Of a DNA stretch of 64,000 nucleotides, positions 48,161 to 58,453 are shown in pieces; positions within the stretch are counted from its first letter, which is position 1, and each line of letters starts with the position of its first letter. Both the position numbers and the translations under genes were made by a program. Source of the DNA: Usnea hakonensis. Lineage: Eukaryota; Ascomycota; Lecanoromycetes; Lecanorales; Parmeliaceae. The notes beneath the pieces were generated by a model. That model did no database searches, was not told the DNA's origin, and worked only from the letters and a program-made list of their open reading frames with translations. The stretch is from the NCBI GenBank assembly GCA_013423325.1, contig BLJB01000071.1, positions 162,440-226,439 on the forward strand, given 5' to 3'.

Positions 48161-49083
48161 TAATAAGGTACGAAACGATAAAAACGCGAACTAAGTGGCT
48201 AACGAGATAGGCCTAAGACCTAAGAGGTCGAGAGGTTCGAAATCGTTCTAGAAGGATAGTAATAGGAAAGGCGGTAATCGTAAGAGATAAGACCGGCTAA
48301 GAGATAGAGCTTATATAGCTAGCTATAAGTCAGATAATAGTAGTACTAATATAGTAAGCGAGGTATATAAGAAGTACGCTAGATATAGTACTTAGATAAC
48401 GAGATATAAGGTGAATACGAAGCTAGAAACCTTAGGTAAGGCTAAAGGAGGTAGCTTACTAAAATAGTTAATCGACTTAGAAGTATCGTATTATATAACG
48501 CTTTAGAGGGAGCTATTTATTAAATATAATAAGAAGAGAGGTATAGTAGAGTTTAGTAATAAAGATAAGTTAACTACTCTAGATAAAGGGATAATCGAGA
48601 TCCGCCTAGAAGATTATATATAGGCTATAGAAGATATACTCTATATACTAGATATAGGCGGTAACTTACTATCTATTATAGTATTAGATAAGAAGGGCTT
48701 TATAGTACTATTCGATAATAGCTATATAAAAATTATTAAATTAGCTATAGGCGAGATCGTTATAAAAGGCTATATAAAAAATGGCCTATATTAACTAATA
48801 GAGTTATAGTTAGATATAGTATTTATCTTACGCGATTTAATATACCCGAGTTACGAGATCGAGGCTATAAATAGCTTTAGGAGGCTATATTAAAGGATAA
48901 ACTATACCGAAATATATCGTCTATAAGATATATACTTATATATAAAAGGTATTAAGGCTATAGAACTACCGAAAGAGTTCTAATATAGTATTTTCGATAT
49001 TACAAAAATAGTCTAGAAGATTAATAAAGATCTTCTACTAAAGGAGATAGTACCTAGGATATAAATATATATAGATTTCTAGG

Positions 49084-49379
49084 GTCCCTACCCTATAAAG
49101 AGTATTGTGGGAGGATATAGATAGTTTATATTCCTTATTAATAAGGTAACGGACTACTCGGCTATTATACTAATTAGCTTGAAAAAAGAGATTAAATTAT
49201 TTATCCTCCGAAGTATTATTATAGTCGATAAGACGACGGGAGTAAAAGGAGTAGTAGTAGTTAGGACCGATAATATAGATAAGTATAAGATGATCGAAAT
49301 AGCTCTATAAAAGGTAGGCGTTTCTATAGAGTTTATAAGTATATATACCCTATATTAGAATAGTATCGCTAAACGATTT
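49084..49379 (+). pseudogene. Integrase catalytic core remnant
   Basis: DF-stop-GP at 49084-49098 corresponds to the D-x-WGP signature around the first catalytic Asp, with Trp TGG changed to TAG. At 49359-49379 NSIAKRF corresponds to the usual NGVAERF, with the catalytic Glu changed to Lys. The two motifs are in different frames, so indels or frameshifts have also occurred. Confidence 0.75.
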
Positions 49380-50945
49380 AATAGATCTATAAATAAATTA
49401 ATAAGAGCTATACTTATCGAGTCAGAACTACCTATAAGCTTCTAGTTAGAGGCCGTAGTATATAGAAACTATCTAAAGAGGAAGCTACTATATAGTAGTA
49501 AAGGGAGCAAATTAGTATATAAATAATAATATTACGAATAACCGGATCTTAGTTAAGAGAGGGTATTTAGGTACCTATATATAATCTATTTATCTAAGGA
49601 AAAAAGGAAGAGTAAACTATATAAGATAATCTATAAGGCGATCTATACTAGTTACTATTTATTAACTTAGTACCGTATATATAACCCTTAAAATAATCGA
49701 TTCGAATAGCCTATAATAGTCAAATTTTATAAGGATTATAAAGGATCTTAATTACTATCTCGCTATATATTCCCTTAGTACTTTAATACTATAATAGTAG
49801 ACCTCGCTCTAATATAACCGGAATATATTGATAACGCTCTAGATAGAATAGGAAGTAAGATTAATAATATATTAAATAACGAGGGTAATAAGGATAATAA
49901 TATAATATTAGTACTAGCTACTATATCGTCGTCTCGAATCGAAAAAATTATCGAAATAGGAGAAGTCTAAGTAGAGGGAGAACTCTCTACCCCTTCTTAT
50001 AAAAAAGCTCCTGAAGCTCCTATTAATAGTATATTATCGTAGCCTACGGTTAGAGATACTGGAGATACTCCCTATACTTAATATATAGAGGAAGAAAATT
50101 AAGAAATATTATTAAATATATAAATCTAATAACGAATACTATCTAGTCTAGTTCTAACTAATATAGTCTTTAAATTACTATCTAGAACCGTCCCTTCTAT
50201 ACGTTTATTACGCGTTAGAAAGCCTAGGTATAATCTATACGTATTTTATAAGAATTTCGGCCGGAGAAAGAATTAGGCGAATTTAGCTAAACTAACTAAA
50301 ATCTTATTTTCTAATTATTTGAATACCCTTAATAGAAGGCTTTATACTATTATCGAACCTTAGATATATAAGGAGGCTATAAATAGACTTTATTCTTATA
50401 AATAGAAGGTAGCTATTATTAAGGAGATTATCGCTCTAATCTCTAAAGGTATATAGAAGCTCGTAAACCTACTATCTAGACGAGTCCCTATAATATATAA
50501 ATAGATATTTAAAGTTAAATATAATAGTAATAGTACTATAAATAAGTTTAAAGTACGGCTAGTTATAAAAGGATTTAGTTAAATTAAGAATATTAATTTT
50601 TATAAGACTTTTACTTCTATATTAAGATTTAAATCTCTATACCTATTTTTTACGAATACGGCCTAACGAGATATACTCGTTAAATAGATAAATATAGATA
50701 ATATATATTTAAATAGCGATCTAGAAGAGGAGATCTATATAATAGTGCTTTCCGGCTACTCTAAAGAGCTCCTCTAGGGAGTAGTACTACGGCTTGAAAA
50801 AGGTCTATATAGCCTTAAATAATTAGTCCGGTAATAAAATAGGAAGTTTAAGAAGGCTATAAGATAAATAGAATTTATACTAATTTCGGCCGATAGCTAT
50901 ATATTTATAAGAGACTTACTAGAAGGTATAATAATTATTTACCTT

Positions 50946-50957
50946 TATATAGATAAT
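50946..50957 (+). pseudogene. Reverse transcriptase active-site remnant
   Basis: LYIDNILI replaces the copia LYVDDILI motif. The second active-site Asp (GAT) has become Asn (AAT). RNase H-like sequence would lie between here and the 3' LTR but is too decayed to delimit. Confidence 0.8.
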
Positions 50958-52031
50958 ATTCTTATCGGTATAGTACTTTAATCTATTATTAATACTACTA
51001 AGAAAGCTATCTATAAAGAGTTTAAATTAACCGAAGTAGGTCAAGTTAACTAGATCCTTGATATTTAGGTATATTGTAACTAGAAGACGAAGATTATTAT
51101 CCTTAAATAGTTATAGTATACTAAAAGACTCCTTAAGGACTACTCTATATACGAAGCTACCCCGGTTAGTACTCCTATTAATAGATATACTACTCTTACT
51201 CTAGGCTAGCTAGACGAATAATAAGCTGATTAATAAGAGTACTAGAAACGAATCGGAAGCCTTATATTTCTTATAATAACTATACGGTCTAACTTAGTAT
51301 TCGTTATTAGTAAACTTAGTTAATACTACTATAATCCTACTATTTACTATATAAATATAGTTAATTAAGTACTTAGATATACCCGGGGTACTATATATTT
51401 AGGCCTCCGCTACTAGAAGACTAGTAACTTATAGGCCTTTTTAGATACTATATATACTAATAATACTAATAATAGAAAATCTATATACGGCTATAGTCTA
51501 CTATATATATAAGTAGCCTATATTTAGTATAGCCGAAAGTAAAGAAGTATCGCTACGTCTATTATCGAGGCTAAATATATAGCTCTTTCTAAGGTAGGAA
51601 AATTAGTGGTATAGACTATATAGTAGCTATAAGGACTTAAATTTTGAGGCTATAATAACGATCCTATTATTCTATTCGATAATAATAAGGGGAGTAATAA
51701 CTTTATATAGAATCCTAAGTATTACTAAAGGACTAAGTATATTAATATATAGTTCTACTATATTCGATAACTTGTAAAGGATAAAGTTATTAATATCTAG
51801 TATATACTTATAGTCTAAATAGCTATAGATATACTTATAAAGCTACTAAAGCTATAAGACTTTAAATAATATAAGAAGTTACTCGGTATATATAATATTT
51901 CGACTAATAATAAGGTATAGAGCCCTTACTAAATAGTAAGAGAAGATACTAAAGTTAGGAGATAAATAAGGAGAGCCTTATAGATAACTTACCTATAGTC
52001 TCTATACTCTCTATTAGCTATAAAGAGGGAG

Positions 52032-52352
52032 TATTAGTAATTTTAGTAGCTTAGTAATAGCTAATTCCGAATATAGGCTAAATATACTATAGTGAGAATA
52101 GGGCGGAGAATAGCTTTTAGTAGTAGAATAGTAAATAAATATAGAATTGAGATTTTCCTAGGGCCCTGTAGTAATTATTATATAGATTTAGGCTACTCTC
52201 TACTAAATTTATATATATAGTAGGTCCTCTTCCCTCCTAAAGAGTATCTTTCTCAGCAGTCTCATTATATAGATCGAGTCAGCCCTAGCCCTAATATGAT
52301 ATTGGCAAGGCAATTACCATTCCCCGCATCATTTGAATCATAATTATCAACA
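52032..52352 (+). repeat. 3' LTR
   Basis: Same length as the 5' LTR. It starts with the RIP-changed TATTAGTAATTTTAG and ends in intact ATTATCAACA. The outer (right) third keeps CpA and TpG, while the inner part has lost them. It ends 142 bp before the RRM gene start codon. Confidence 0.92.
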
Positions 52353-52494
52353 CTTTTTAAGAAGTTTCGTAGCGTCGGCATCTCAAGTCGCTTTTCTCCG
52401 CCCTTTCAAGTCTCTTGGTGCGGCAGGCAAACTTCATGATTGTTCTTTTCAAGGGTGATAAATTACTACGAATGATCATATCTGCGATTACAAC

Positions 52495-53063
52495 ATGACA
52501 GACTCAGTATGTTTCCTGTGCCCCTCGTCTCTATTTCCTAAGGGCCAACGTCCGTAGGCCCGCTTAAAGTCAACAGTCTACGTTGCTGGTCTGGACAATG
52601 CAGTGAACGACAAGATATTGGAGGACACCTTCTTGCCTTTCGGCGAGATTGTAGATGTCACAATACCAAAATCAGAATTACCATCATCCTCGGACCCTCA
52701 CAGAGGATTCGGCTACGTCGAGTTCGATATTCCCTCAGATGCAAAAGAAGCAATAGACAACATGGATCAGAGTGAGCTCTTTGGTCGAGTCATCAAGGTC
52801 GCAGCCGCCAAACCGCAGAAGGATAGTAACGAGGGTCTTGGAAGTAAAACTGCTGTTTGGGAATCGGTAAGCGTGGGCTCTTCATTTCTCTGCTGGAATC
52901 TGTATCCTGACGACACTTTTAGGAGGGTTATCTCGCAAAGCATGCGGTGAGCGAAGAAGATCGGATAGCAACGGGTACAGGGCCAGAAGGGCTAGCAGTC
53001 ATCGCAGAAGACCCAATGCAGGGTCTCGAAGGCTTAGATGTAGCTGGCCCGCATCCAGTGTGA
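52495..53063 (+). CDS. RRM protein similar to the N-terminus of cyclophilin Cyp33/PPIE
   Basis: RNA-binding protein, three exons: 52495-52506 (12 nt), 52558-52866 and 52923-53063, 153 aa. One RRM spans residues ~8-85, with RNP2 VYVAGL and RNP1 GFGYVEF. The tail EEDRIATGTGPEGLAVIAE ends DPMQGLEGLDVAGPHPV. The RRM is of the type fused to a cyclophilin domain in animal PPIE, but no isomerase domain follows; the protein stops after the linker. That stand-alone form appears usual in ascomycetes. Probably nuclear, possibly spliceosome-associated. The start codon lies 142 bp from the copia 3' LTR, so its core promoter borders the transposon. Confidence 0.85.
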
Positions 53064-53246
53064 AATCGCAATCGATGATAGATTTTCTGACCGGCACTCG
53101 AAGTCTTTGAGAATTGCATACCAACAGTATGTACATGATACCAGCTTCTTGACGCGCATTGCTCAATTTCAAGACTCGAGTGCTGCGAGCAAAGCGAATC
53201 AACCTTGTTTGATGCGGTGACTCAGCTTGGAACTTGAAGTTCTATT

Positions 53247-53738
53247 TTACTTGAAGTTCTCTGATCGGTTCGTCTTGTGAAGGCGTAGCGTCTTGTCAGT
53301 GACGAGTTTGTTCCCCAGACTGTAGACGGCAAATCCGATAGCAACACTGAAGTGGGATTTCAATTATTCTGATCGTTCGCTGGGTATCAATGTCACATAC
53401 CCAAGTACGACCCCTAATATGACACGATGTATTAGCCAGGCCCATTTGGAGTTGTCTGCAGAAGGATAAAGCTTACCCAATGGCATGAGCTCCGGAGGGA
53501 TCTTCTTTAGGGTTCGCAGACGTTGCGATATTGTGTGTGCTGCTCAGATATTTCATTAGCCTCGAGATCTCAGTATCTTCTGTGTAATCCTGTTGAGGAG
53601 ATAGACGGCCATACCGCTGTGTTCCTCTTTCTGCTGATTGTTAGTGACTATTGAAATGAGTGATAGACGTTGACTTACTGGCACAGGCCTGAAAAGTGGC
53701 CTCGTAGGTTGCATCCTGAGTACACGAGTTGGATACAT
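53247..53738 (-). CDS. NDUFA4/MLRQ (B12D family) mitochondrial inner-membrane subunit
   Basis: Small respiratory-chain protein. Five exons, 53738-53679, 53633-53615, 53539-53477, 53413-53401 and 53346-53247, give only 84 aa, with phases all consistent. A presequence-like MYPTRVLRMQPTRPLF is followed by RLRTLKKIPPELMPLG, then one TM helix (VVLGVAIGFAVYSLG) and TDKTLRLHKT, the usual MLRQ pattern. The human homologue, first listed in complex I, was reassigned to cytochrome c oxidase. Two exons are 13 and 19 nt, so automated annotation could miss this gene. It is divergent from COX12 across 243 bp. Family call is strong on pattern, moderate overall. Confidence 0.75.
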
Positions 53739-53981
53739 ACTTGCGAAAACAATGCAAGCTTCGAATTGTGACGCTTCTGCACCTTATTGAGGTAAATGAG
53801 TGTAAATTACTAAGTGTGAGAATGGGTCCGAAGATTACCAGCACGCTAGAGTAGCGGCCTGCCAAGACGGTTTCATCGAGCCTCCCGGTCTTTAAACCGC
53901 CTCTTTTATTATACTGGCTCCTGGCAGCAAGTAGTTACAAGTGTCTTCTACGTATCAGATCTTTTATTAGCAATCATCAAG
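53739..53981. promoter_or_regulatory. Bidirectional promoter of NDUFA4-like and COX12
   Basis: 243 bp between two divergent start codons of nuclear genes for respiratory-chain subunits. Shared regulation is inference from spacing and function; no named site such as a CCAAT box is evident on the plus strand. Confidence 0.55.
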
Positions 53982-54559
53982 ATGGCGGATGATGAGGATA
54001 AGCTCGTGACCAAGCCATTCAAGTTTGTCACAGGTGAATGCTCATTGCATAGGTGCCTTCGACCTGTAGACGCTGACGAACACGGCAGCCGGTCAGCTCC
54101 CTCCATATTCGTGACAGCCACCACGGACGACATGTTCTTCGTCCATCATCTTGAGCGCAATTGAATGACGTCCAATCTCCAGGTTTCGATGCGCGATTTC
54201 CAAATCAGAATCAGTGCGTATCCAACCGCTTCCTCCTTTCCCAGATAAGCTCTGATCTCTTCGATAGAACCAAGCATTGCTGGCAGAACTATGTCGACTA
54301 CCACAAATGCATCTTAGCCAAAGGCGAGGACTTCGCTCCATGCCGTCAGGTACATCATTTTAGCCTCTGCCTCAAGGTCTGTCTGCTAAACTTCGCTCTC
54401 TAGTTCTTCCTCGCCTATCGGTCACTTTGTCCTAGTGCTTGGTGTGAACGTTGGGATGATCAGCGAGGTACGATAGAGTCTCTCTGTACATTATAATGCT
54501 TCTAAGTTCATCTAATTTTATCGGCAGAGAATGGCAATTTCCCCGTCGTGCTTGAGTAG
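53982..54559 (+). CDS. cox12: Cytochrome c oxidase subunit VIb (Cox12/COX6B)
   Basis: Intermembrane-space subunit of complex IV. Five exons, 53982-54033, 54183-54213, 54268-54349, 54404-54467 and 54528-54559, give 86 aa, the family size. The fold is a CHCH domain: CWQNYVDYHKC is the Cx9C helix and CRQFFLAYRSLC the Cx10C helix, a spacing specific for COX6B. WCERWDDQRENGNFPV is the conserved tail. As for other CHCH proteins, import is expected through Mia40 without a presequence, which fits the acidic start MADDEDKL. Confidence 0.95.
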
Positions 54560-54855
54560 GAATGGGTCACTCATATCAGGAGGCGCGCATATGCAATACA
54601 AGACAAAGCTCCCTAAGGACTCATGTCCGCTGTGTCCGCTGTGATCGCTTTGATGGACGCACTGCAGGGTTTGACTAGACGAAAAGGACAGGGGTTTTTC
54701 TTCGGGTTCAGATAGTCAGCAATTCACTGCTTTGATGCAATGCTAATGCTGTGAATGCTATACAATACGTGGGCGAACGTGACCCTTCTCTTACTCTGAC
54801 TCCTGACATGCCTAGTATGCTTGGTATACAATTGTAGCTTGTATGGAATTGAGCT

Positions 54856-55561
54856 TCAAGGAGCGTCAACGCCCCCTCTTGCTAAATCGAGTAATGCCTT
54901 CTCCTGCCTCTTAATCTCGTTTAGCCTGGCCTGCGCCTGTCTGTCTCTCTCGCTCCGCCTTTTCTCAGCATCCACGTCTCTCAATTCAGCCAACTCTTCC
55001 GAAGTTGCCTCGTATGGGACTCCTTTCGTCAAGTCTAAAAGTCTTGACAGAATCTCACTCTCGTGCTTATGCTTCATGTCAATGGTCACTATCCTCTTAG
55101 CAGGCGCGTTTCCCAATAGCTCAGTAGATGTATTTGTCGACGAAGAAGATGCAGGCGATGTTGTAGCGGGAGAAGACCTTGGGGGAGGGGAAAAGAAGAT
55201 TGTAAGGGTAGCGGGCCCTTCTTGGTCAAGTGTGCGGTTCACGGTCATCGATATCGCAGGGTTGTGGTATTTGAGTCGGGGAAGAAATTTTTGCCAAACT
55301 TTACGAGCGCCGTAATGTCCATCATTGTATTTATTGGCGTACTCGAGATGTATGCGACTGACGTCGTTTGACAACAGGGCTGCTCCAGGTCCAATGCGTA
55401 CATCCAGAAGCTATATAACACATCAAGGCATGCCCACGAACAATAGAAAGCTGTCCGTCCGGTACTCACTTTCTATGCAAATTGTCAGCGAGGTGAGACT
55501 CGACTTCGCAAGACTAACGACTTACCGCTTTCAGCTTTCTCATGCGCCTTACAACGTCCAT
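54856..55561 (-). CDS. Mitochondrial ribosomal protein with L51/S25/CI-B8 domain (mL61/Mrp49-like)
   Basis: Two exons, 55561-55526 and 55410-54856, 196 aa. The N-terminus reads MDVVRRMRKLKA, then LLDVRIGPGAALLSNDVSRIHLEY; the central part KYHNPAISMTVNR and ATLTIFF fits the thioredoxin-like L51/S25/CI-B8 domain. The second half is a Ser/Thr-rich linker and a charged helix. The family includes mL43, mL61, mS25 and complex I B8; the strong RIHLEYANKYNDGHYGARKVWQ pattern is like fungal Mrp49. The intron contains an in-frame AAA flanked by AG and GT, so an optional 3-nt exon is possible but not required by alignment. Confidence 0.75.
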
Positions 55562-56036
55562 TGTTACTGCGCTGTTGACTTCGAGAAATTTGATGCTGTT
55601 TTCGGAGAATCTAAGTACTAGAGGTATTTAATCCCTCCGGAGTATTAGTTTATGCACAAAGCTTACGAAGTCTTGGCGCTTATACTTTATGATTGTCTTA
55701 AAAAATGAAAGATTGTTCCGGTAAGAGTGTTGAGGTAAGCATAAAAAAATGCATCTCTTTGGCAAAAAAGTGCCAAGATATCTGCAAGCCTTGTGCATAC
55801 TATTAAGGCTCAAGTACTCTAGGTAACCTGCTTGATCTGGCAGTCCGTATGATCTTGTGATCTTTACTTTCCAACGACCCATGCTATAGTAGCCGGCACT
55901 GTAATTAACCTTCGCTGTCCCCAGTGATCCTCTCCTGAACTCCAATCAGTGTACCGAGATGCTCTCTTCAAGGCTTTATATGTCAGGTCAGATAATAATA
56001 CTAGGGCGTTTACAAACGCAAAAATTTCTTTCAAAG
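55562..56036. other. Divergent promoter region
   Basis: About 475 bp between the mitoribosomal protein start and the carbamoylase start. No other feature seen. An in-frame ATG at 55959 could extend the carbamoylase by 26 residues. Confidence 0.5.
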
Positions 56037-58181
56037 ATGCAGCGTTTAACAATCACTACCTTCACCTACCCTTCTCCTTCTGCACTCAAAATCAACAAAG
56101 ACAGACTCTGGGCTGATATTCACCACTCTTGTCAATGGGGTCAGGGCGAGAGATGGGGTGTAGGCGAGACAGAGACTGGCATGTCCCGGCTAGCCCTATC
56201 TGATAGTGATCGAGAAGCTCGCAACTGGTTTGTGGCAACTACGGAATCACTAGGCTGTAGCACTAGGGTTGACTCAATGGTAAGGAAAGTGTTGCACCCT
56301 CGTACTTTTCTGTGAATTGAACTTTTGATAAATTGATTTACTGTCGGCTCAGGGTAATATTTTTGCGGAGAAGGAGGGCAAATTTAAGGCGCCTCCAACT
56401 ATGATGGGTAGTCATTTAGACACTCAGCCCACTGGCGGAAGATTTGACGGGGTGTTGGGTGTGGTTGCTGGAATTGAAGTGCTCAGGGTTTTACACGAGG
56501 AAGCCATCGAAACAAATTATCCTGTTGGTGTGGTCAACTGGACCAAGTGAGTAAGACACAGATGTATCCTATACGATGCTGATCCGTGGTCTGGCTTGCA
56601 GCGAAGAGGGGGCGAGATTTCCCATCTCAATGATATCATCAGGTGTATGGGCATCAGGTGTTTCCCTCGAAAAAGCCCACAATCTTCGAGAAGTTGGAGG
56701 TCGAGGACAAACTATGAAACAGGAGCTTGAACGTATTGGTTACCTTGGAGCAATAGAATCTAGCTTCAGGACAATACCTCTGGCTGCAAGTATCGTGCTT
56801 GGTCTGACTGATGTACAAAGCTAATCTTAATGGCAGGCACACTTTGAACTGCATATTGGTAAGGAAAATTTTTGCTAGTTCTCTCAATACATCGTGTGGT
56901 AATCTTCTTAAATGCATACCGATGATGTCGTGCTAATCCGTCCCACTATGGTAATTCTTACTTGCGAAATCTGGTGGGCTAATGTGTGTGGGAGGTAGAA
57001 CAAGGGCCTCGTCTCGAGAGTCAGAGGAAGAACATAGGAGTAGTCCATGGTGTAAGCTGGAATAACCAACAGTTGCAAATCAGCCCATTTATTTATTGCG
57101 TATGAAGGTCCAAGCCTATCGCTGGCACACAATAAAAGTTAAGGGCCGTGACTGTCACACTGGCACAACAGACTTTGCAAATAGGTCCGAGTACGTAACC
57201 ATTTTTGGATTGGAACTTCAGTATTTGAACCGATTTTTGATGCCGGGACTGGGAGACCTGTACTGGAGCTTTCAGAGCCCTGACAATTTAAGTTTCCCTC
57301 GAACAATTAGTACTAACTCCGACATTTTGCTATAGCGCGATGCTCACGGCCGCAAAAATGATACTACACTCGCATCGACGCGCAACAAAGCGGTCTTGTT
57401 TGGCAAGTACTGGTCGATTGACCGTATACCCTGGAAGCACAAATACCGTTCCGGGAAATGTTAACTTCAGCCTTGACATACGGGCAGGTGAAGACGACCG
57501 CTTGATGATGCTGGAAGATGAGCTCAAGGTTGACTTTGAAAAGATTGCAAACAATGAAGCAGTAGATGATTTGAATGAGAGTGGAACTACAGGCAAAGGA
57601 TGCACCGTGGAATGGGTCCTTGACGCGGAAAGTGAAGCCATCAAATTCGACGAAGACTGCATCCGCTGCGTGGATGAGAGCGCAAGAGATCTGTTCGGAG
57701 ACGAGCATGAAGAACTCACCCAGGCAATGATTAGTGGGGCTGGGCAGTACGACCGCCCCCCCCCAACCCCAAATGCTTTTGGGCGTGTTCGGGACTCCAT
57801 GCGTGACTTTATTTCCGTAAATAAGCAAATGCTAACAAGAATTTGGGTTAGTGACAGCGTTTCCTGCAGCAAGGTGGCACCAACATCGTGAGGAAAATCT
57901 CCAGTTTCAAGTCTGACTCTATGAAATTTCTTTTTGATCGGAAAGATATACTGCAGGAGCAAACAATCCTTCTCAGCACCCATCCTACACTACTCCTTTC
58001 TAAGAATGTGGTTGCTGACTCCACATGTGCTAGCATGATCTTTGTACCATGCCGCGATGGAGTCTCACATAATCCAGCCGAATATAGTACCCCTGAAGAT
58101 TGCGCGAATGGAGCGCAGGTTCTCATGGGCGCTGTGTTGCGCTATGATGTGCTTAGAGCAGACCGAAGTAAAAATTCATAG
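56037..58181 (+). CDS. M20-family N-carbamoyl-amino-acid hydrolase / beta-ureidopropionase-like amidohydrolase
   Basis: Dinuclear metal amidohydrolase that removes carbamoyl groups from N-carbamoyl amino acids, as in pyrimidine or hydantoin breakdown. Nine exons: 56037-56279, 56353-56546, 56602-56785, 56837-56858, 56999-57051, 57108-57190, 57336-57746, 57852-57887 and 58034-58181, 457 aa. Metal and catalytic motifs are intact: [40 protein letters not shown] and SGAGHDS. The exon 3 donor is GCAAGT, a GC-AG intron. The motif HIEQGP is split over the 22-nt exon 4 and exon 5. The later introns have few clear signals but restore GHDS and PTSMIFVPC exactly. Substrate is uncertain. Confidence 0.87.
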
Positions 58182-58453
58182 AGGAATCGCTTTATACCTT
58201 ACGGCAGGGATATAGGTTCATTCATTGGTAATCATGCAATTCAATGTGCACACTTGCGTCAGTATAAGCTCGAACATGGAGCAGATAGCACACGAGTCCT
58301 GAGGCGCCCTAAGCTATCTATTTGCAGTGTCATCTGCGCCACTCGAAAAAAGCTACACCGGCATTTTCTCTCACTAGGTAGACCAAACACGCTACCAACC
58401 GGCCGCTCTAGCAATCTAGGACCGAAGACTTGTTCTCGGGCCCCGGAGACTTC

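Larger units (their letters stand above)
46783..52352 (+). mobile_element. Ty1/copia LTR retrotransposon, full length, inactivated by RIP
   Basis: 5570-bp element bounded by two 321-bp LTRs (46783-47103 and 52032-52352) with TGTTG...CAACA termini, and flanked by CTTTT direct repeats. A primer-binding site follows the 5' LTR and a purine tract (AAAGAGGGAG) precedes the 3' LTR. The order gag zinc knuckle (48119-48160), integrase (about 49084-49380), reverse transcriptase (YVDD site at 50946-50957) is that of copia elements. No long open frame survives: nearly every CpA/TpG has become TpA, the mark of repeat-induced point mutation, and recognisable motifs fall in three different frames. It is therefore a dead copy. 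Confidence 0.95.

Noticed and set aside
47104..52031. Possible cluster of small genes in the AT-rich region
   Set aside because: Stops occur every few codons in all frames, and the order of decayed motifs is that of a copia element.
56859..56998. Suspected insertion that destroys the carbamoylase after HFELHI
   Set aside because: Splicing at G-GTAAGG and at GGTAG before AACAAGGG restores HIEQG exactly, so this is an intron and the gene is intact.
57747..58033. Suspected loss of the GHDS motif and 3' end of the carbamoylase
   Set aside because: Two introns flanking a 36-nt exon restore GHDSV and PTSMIFVPC in frame.
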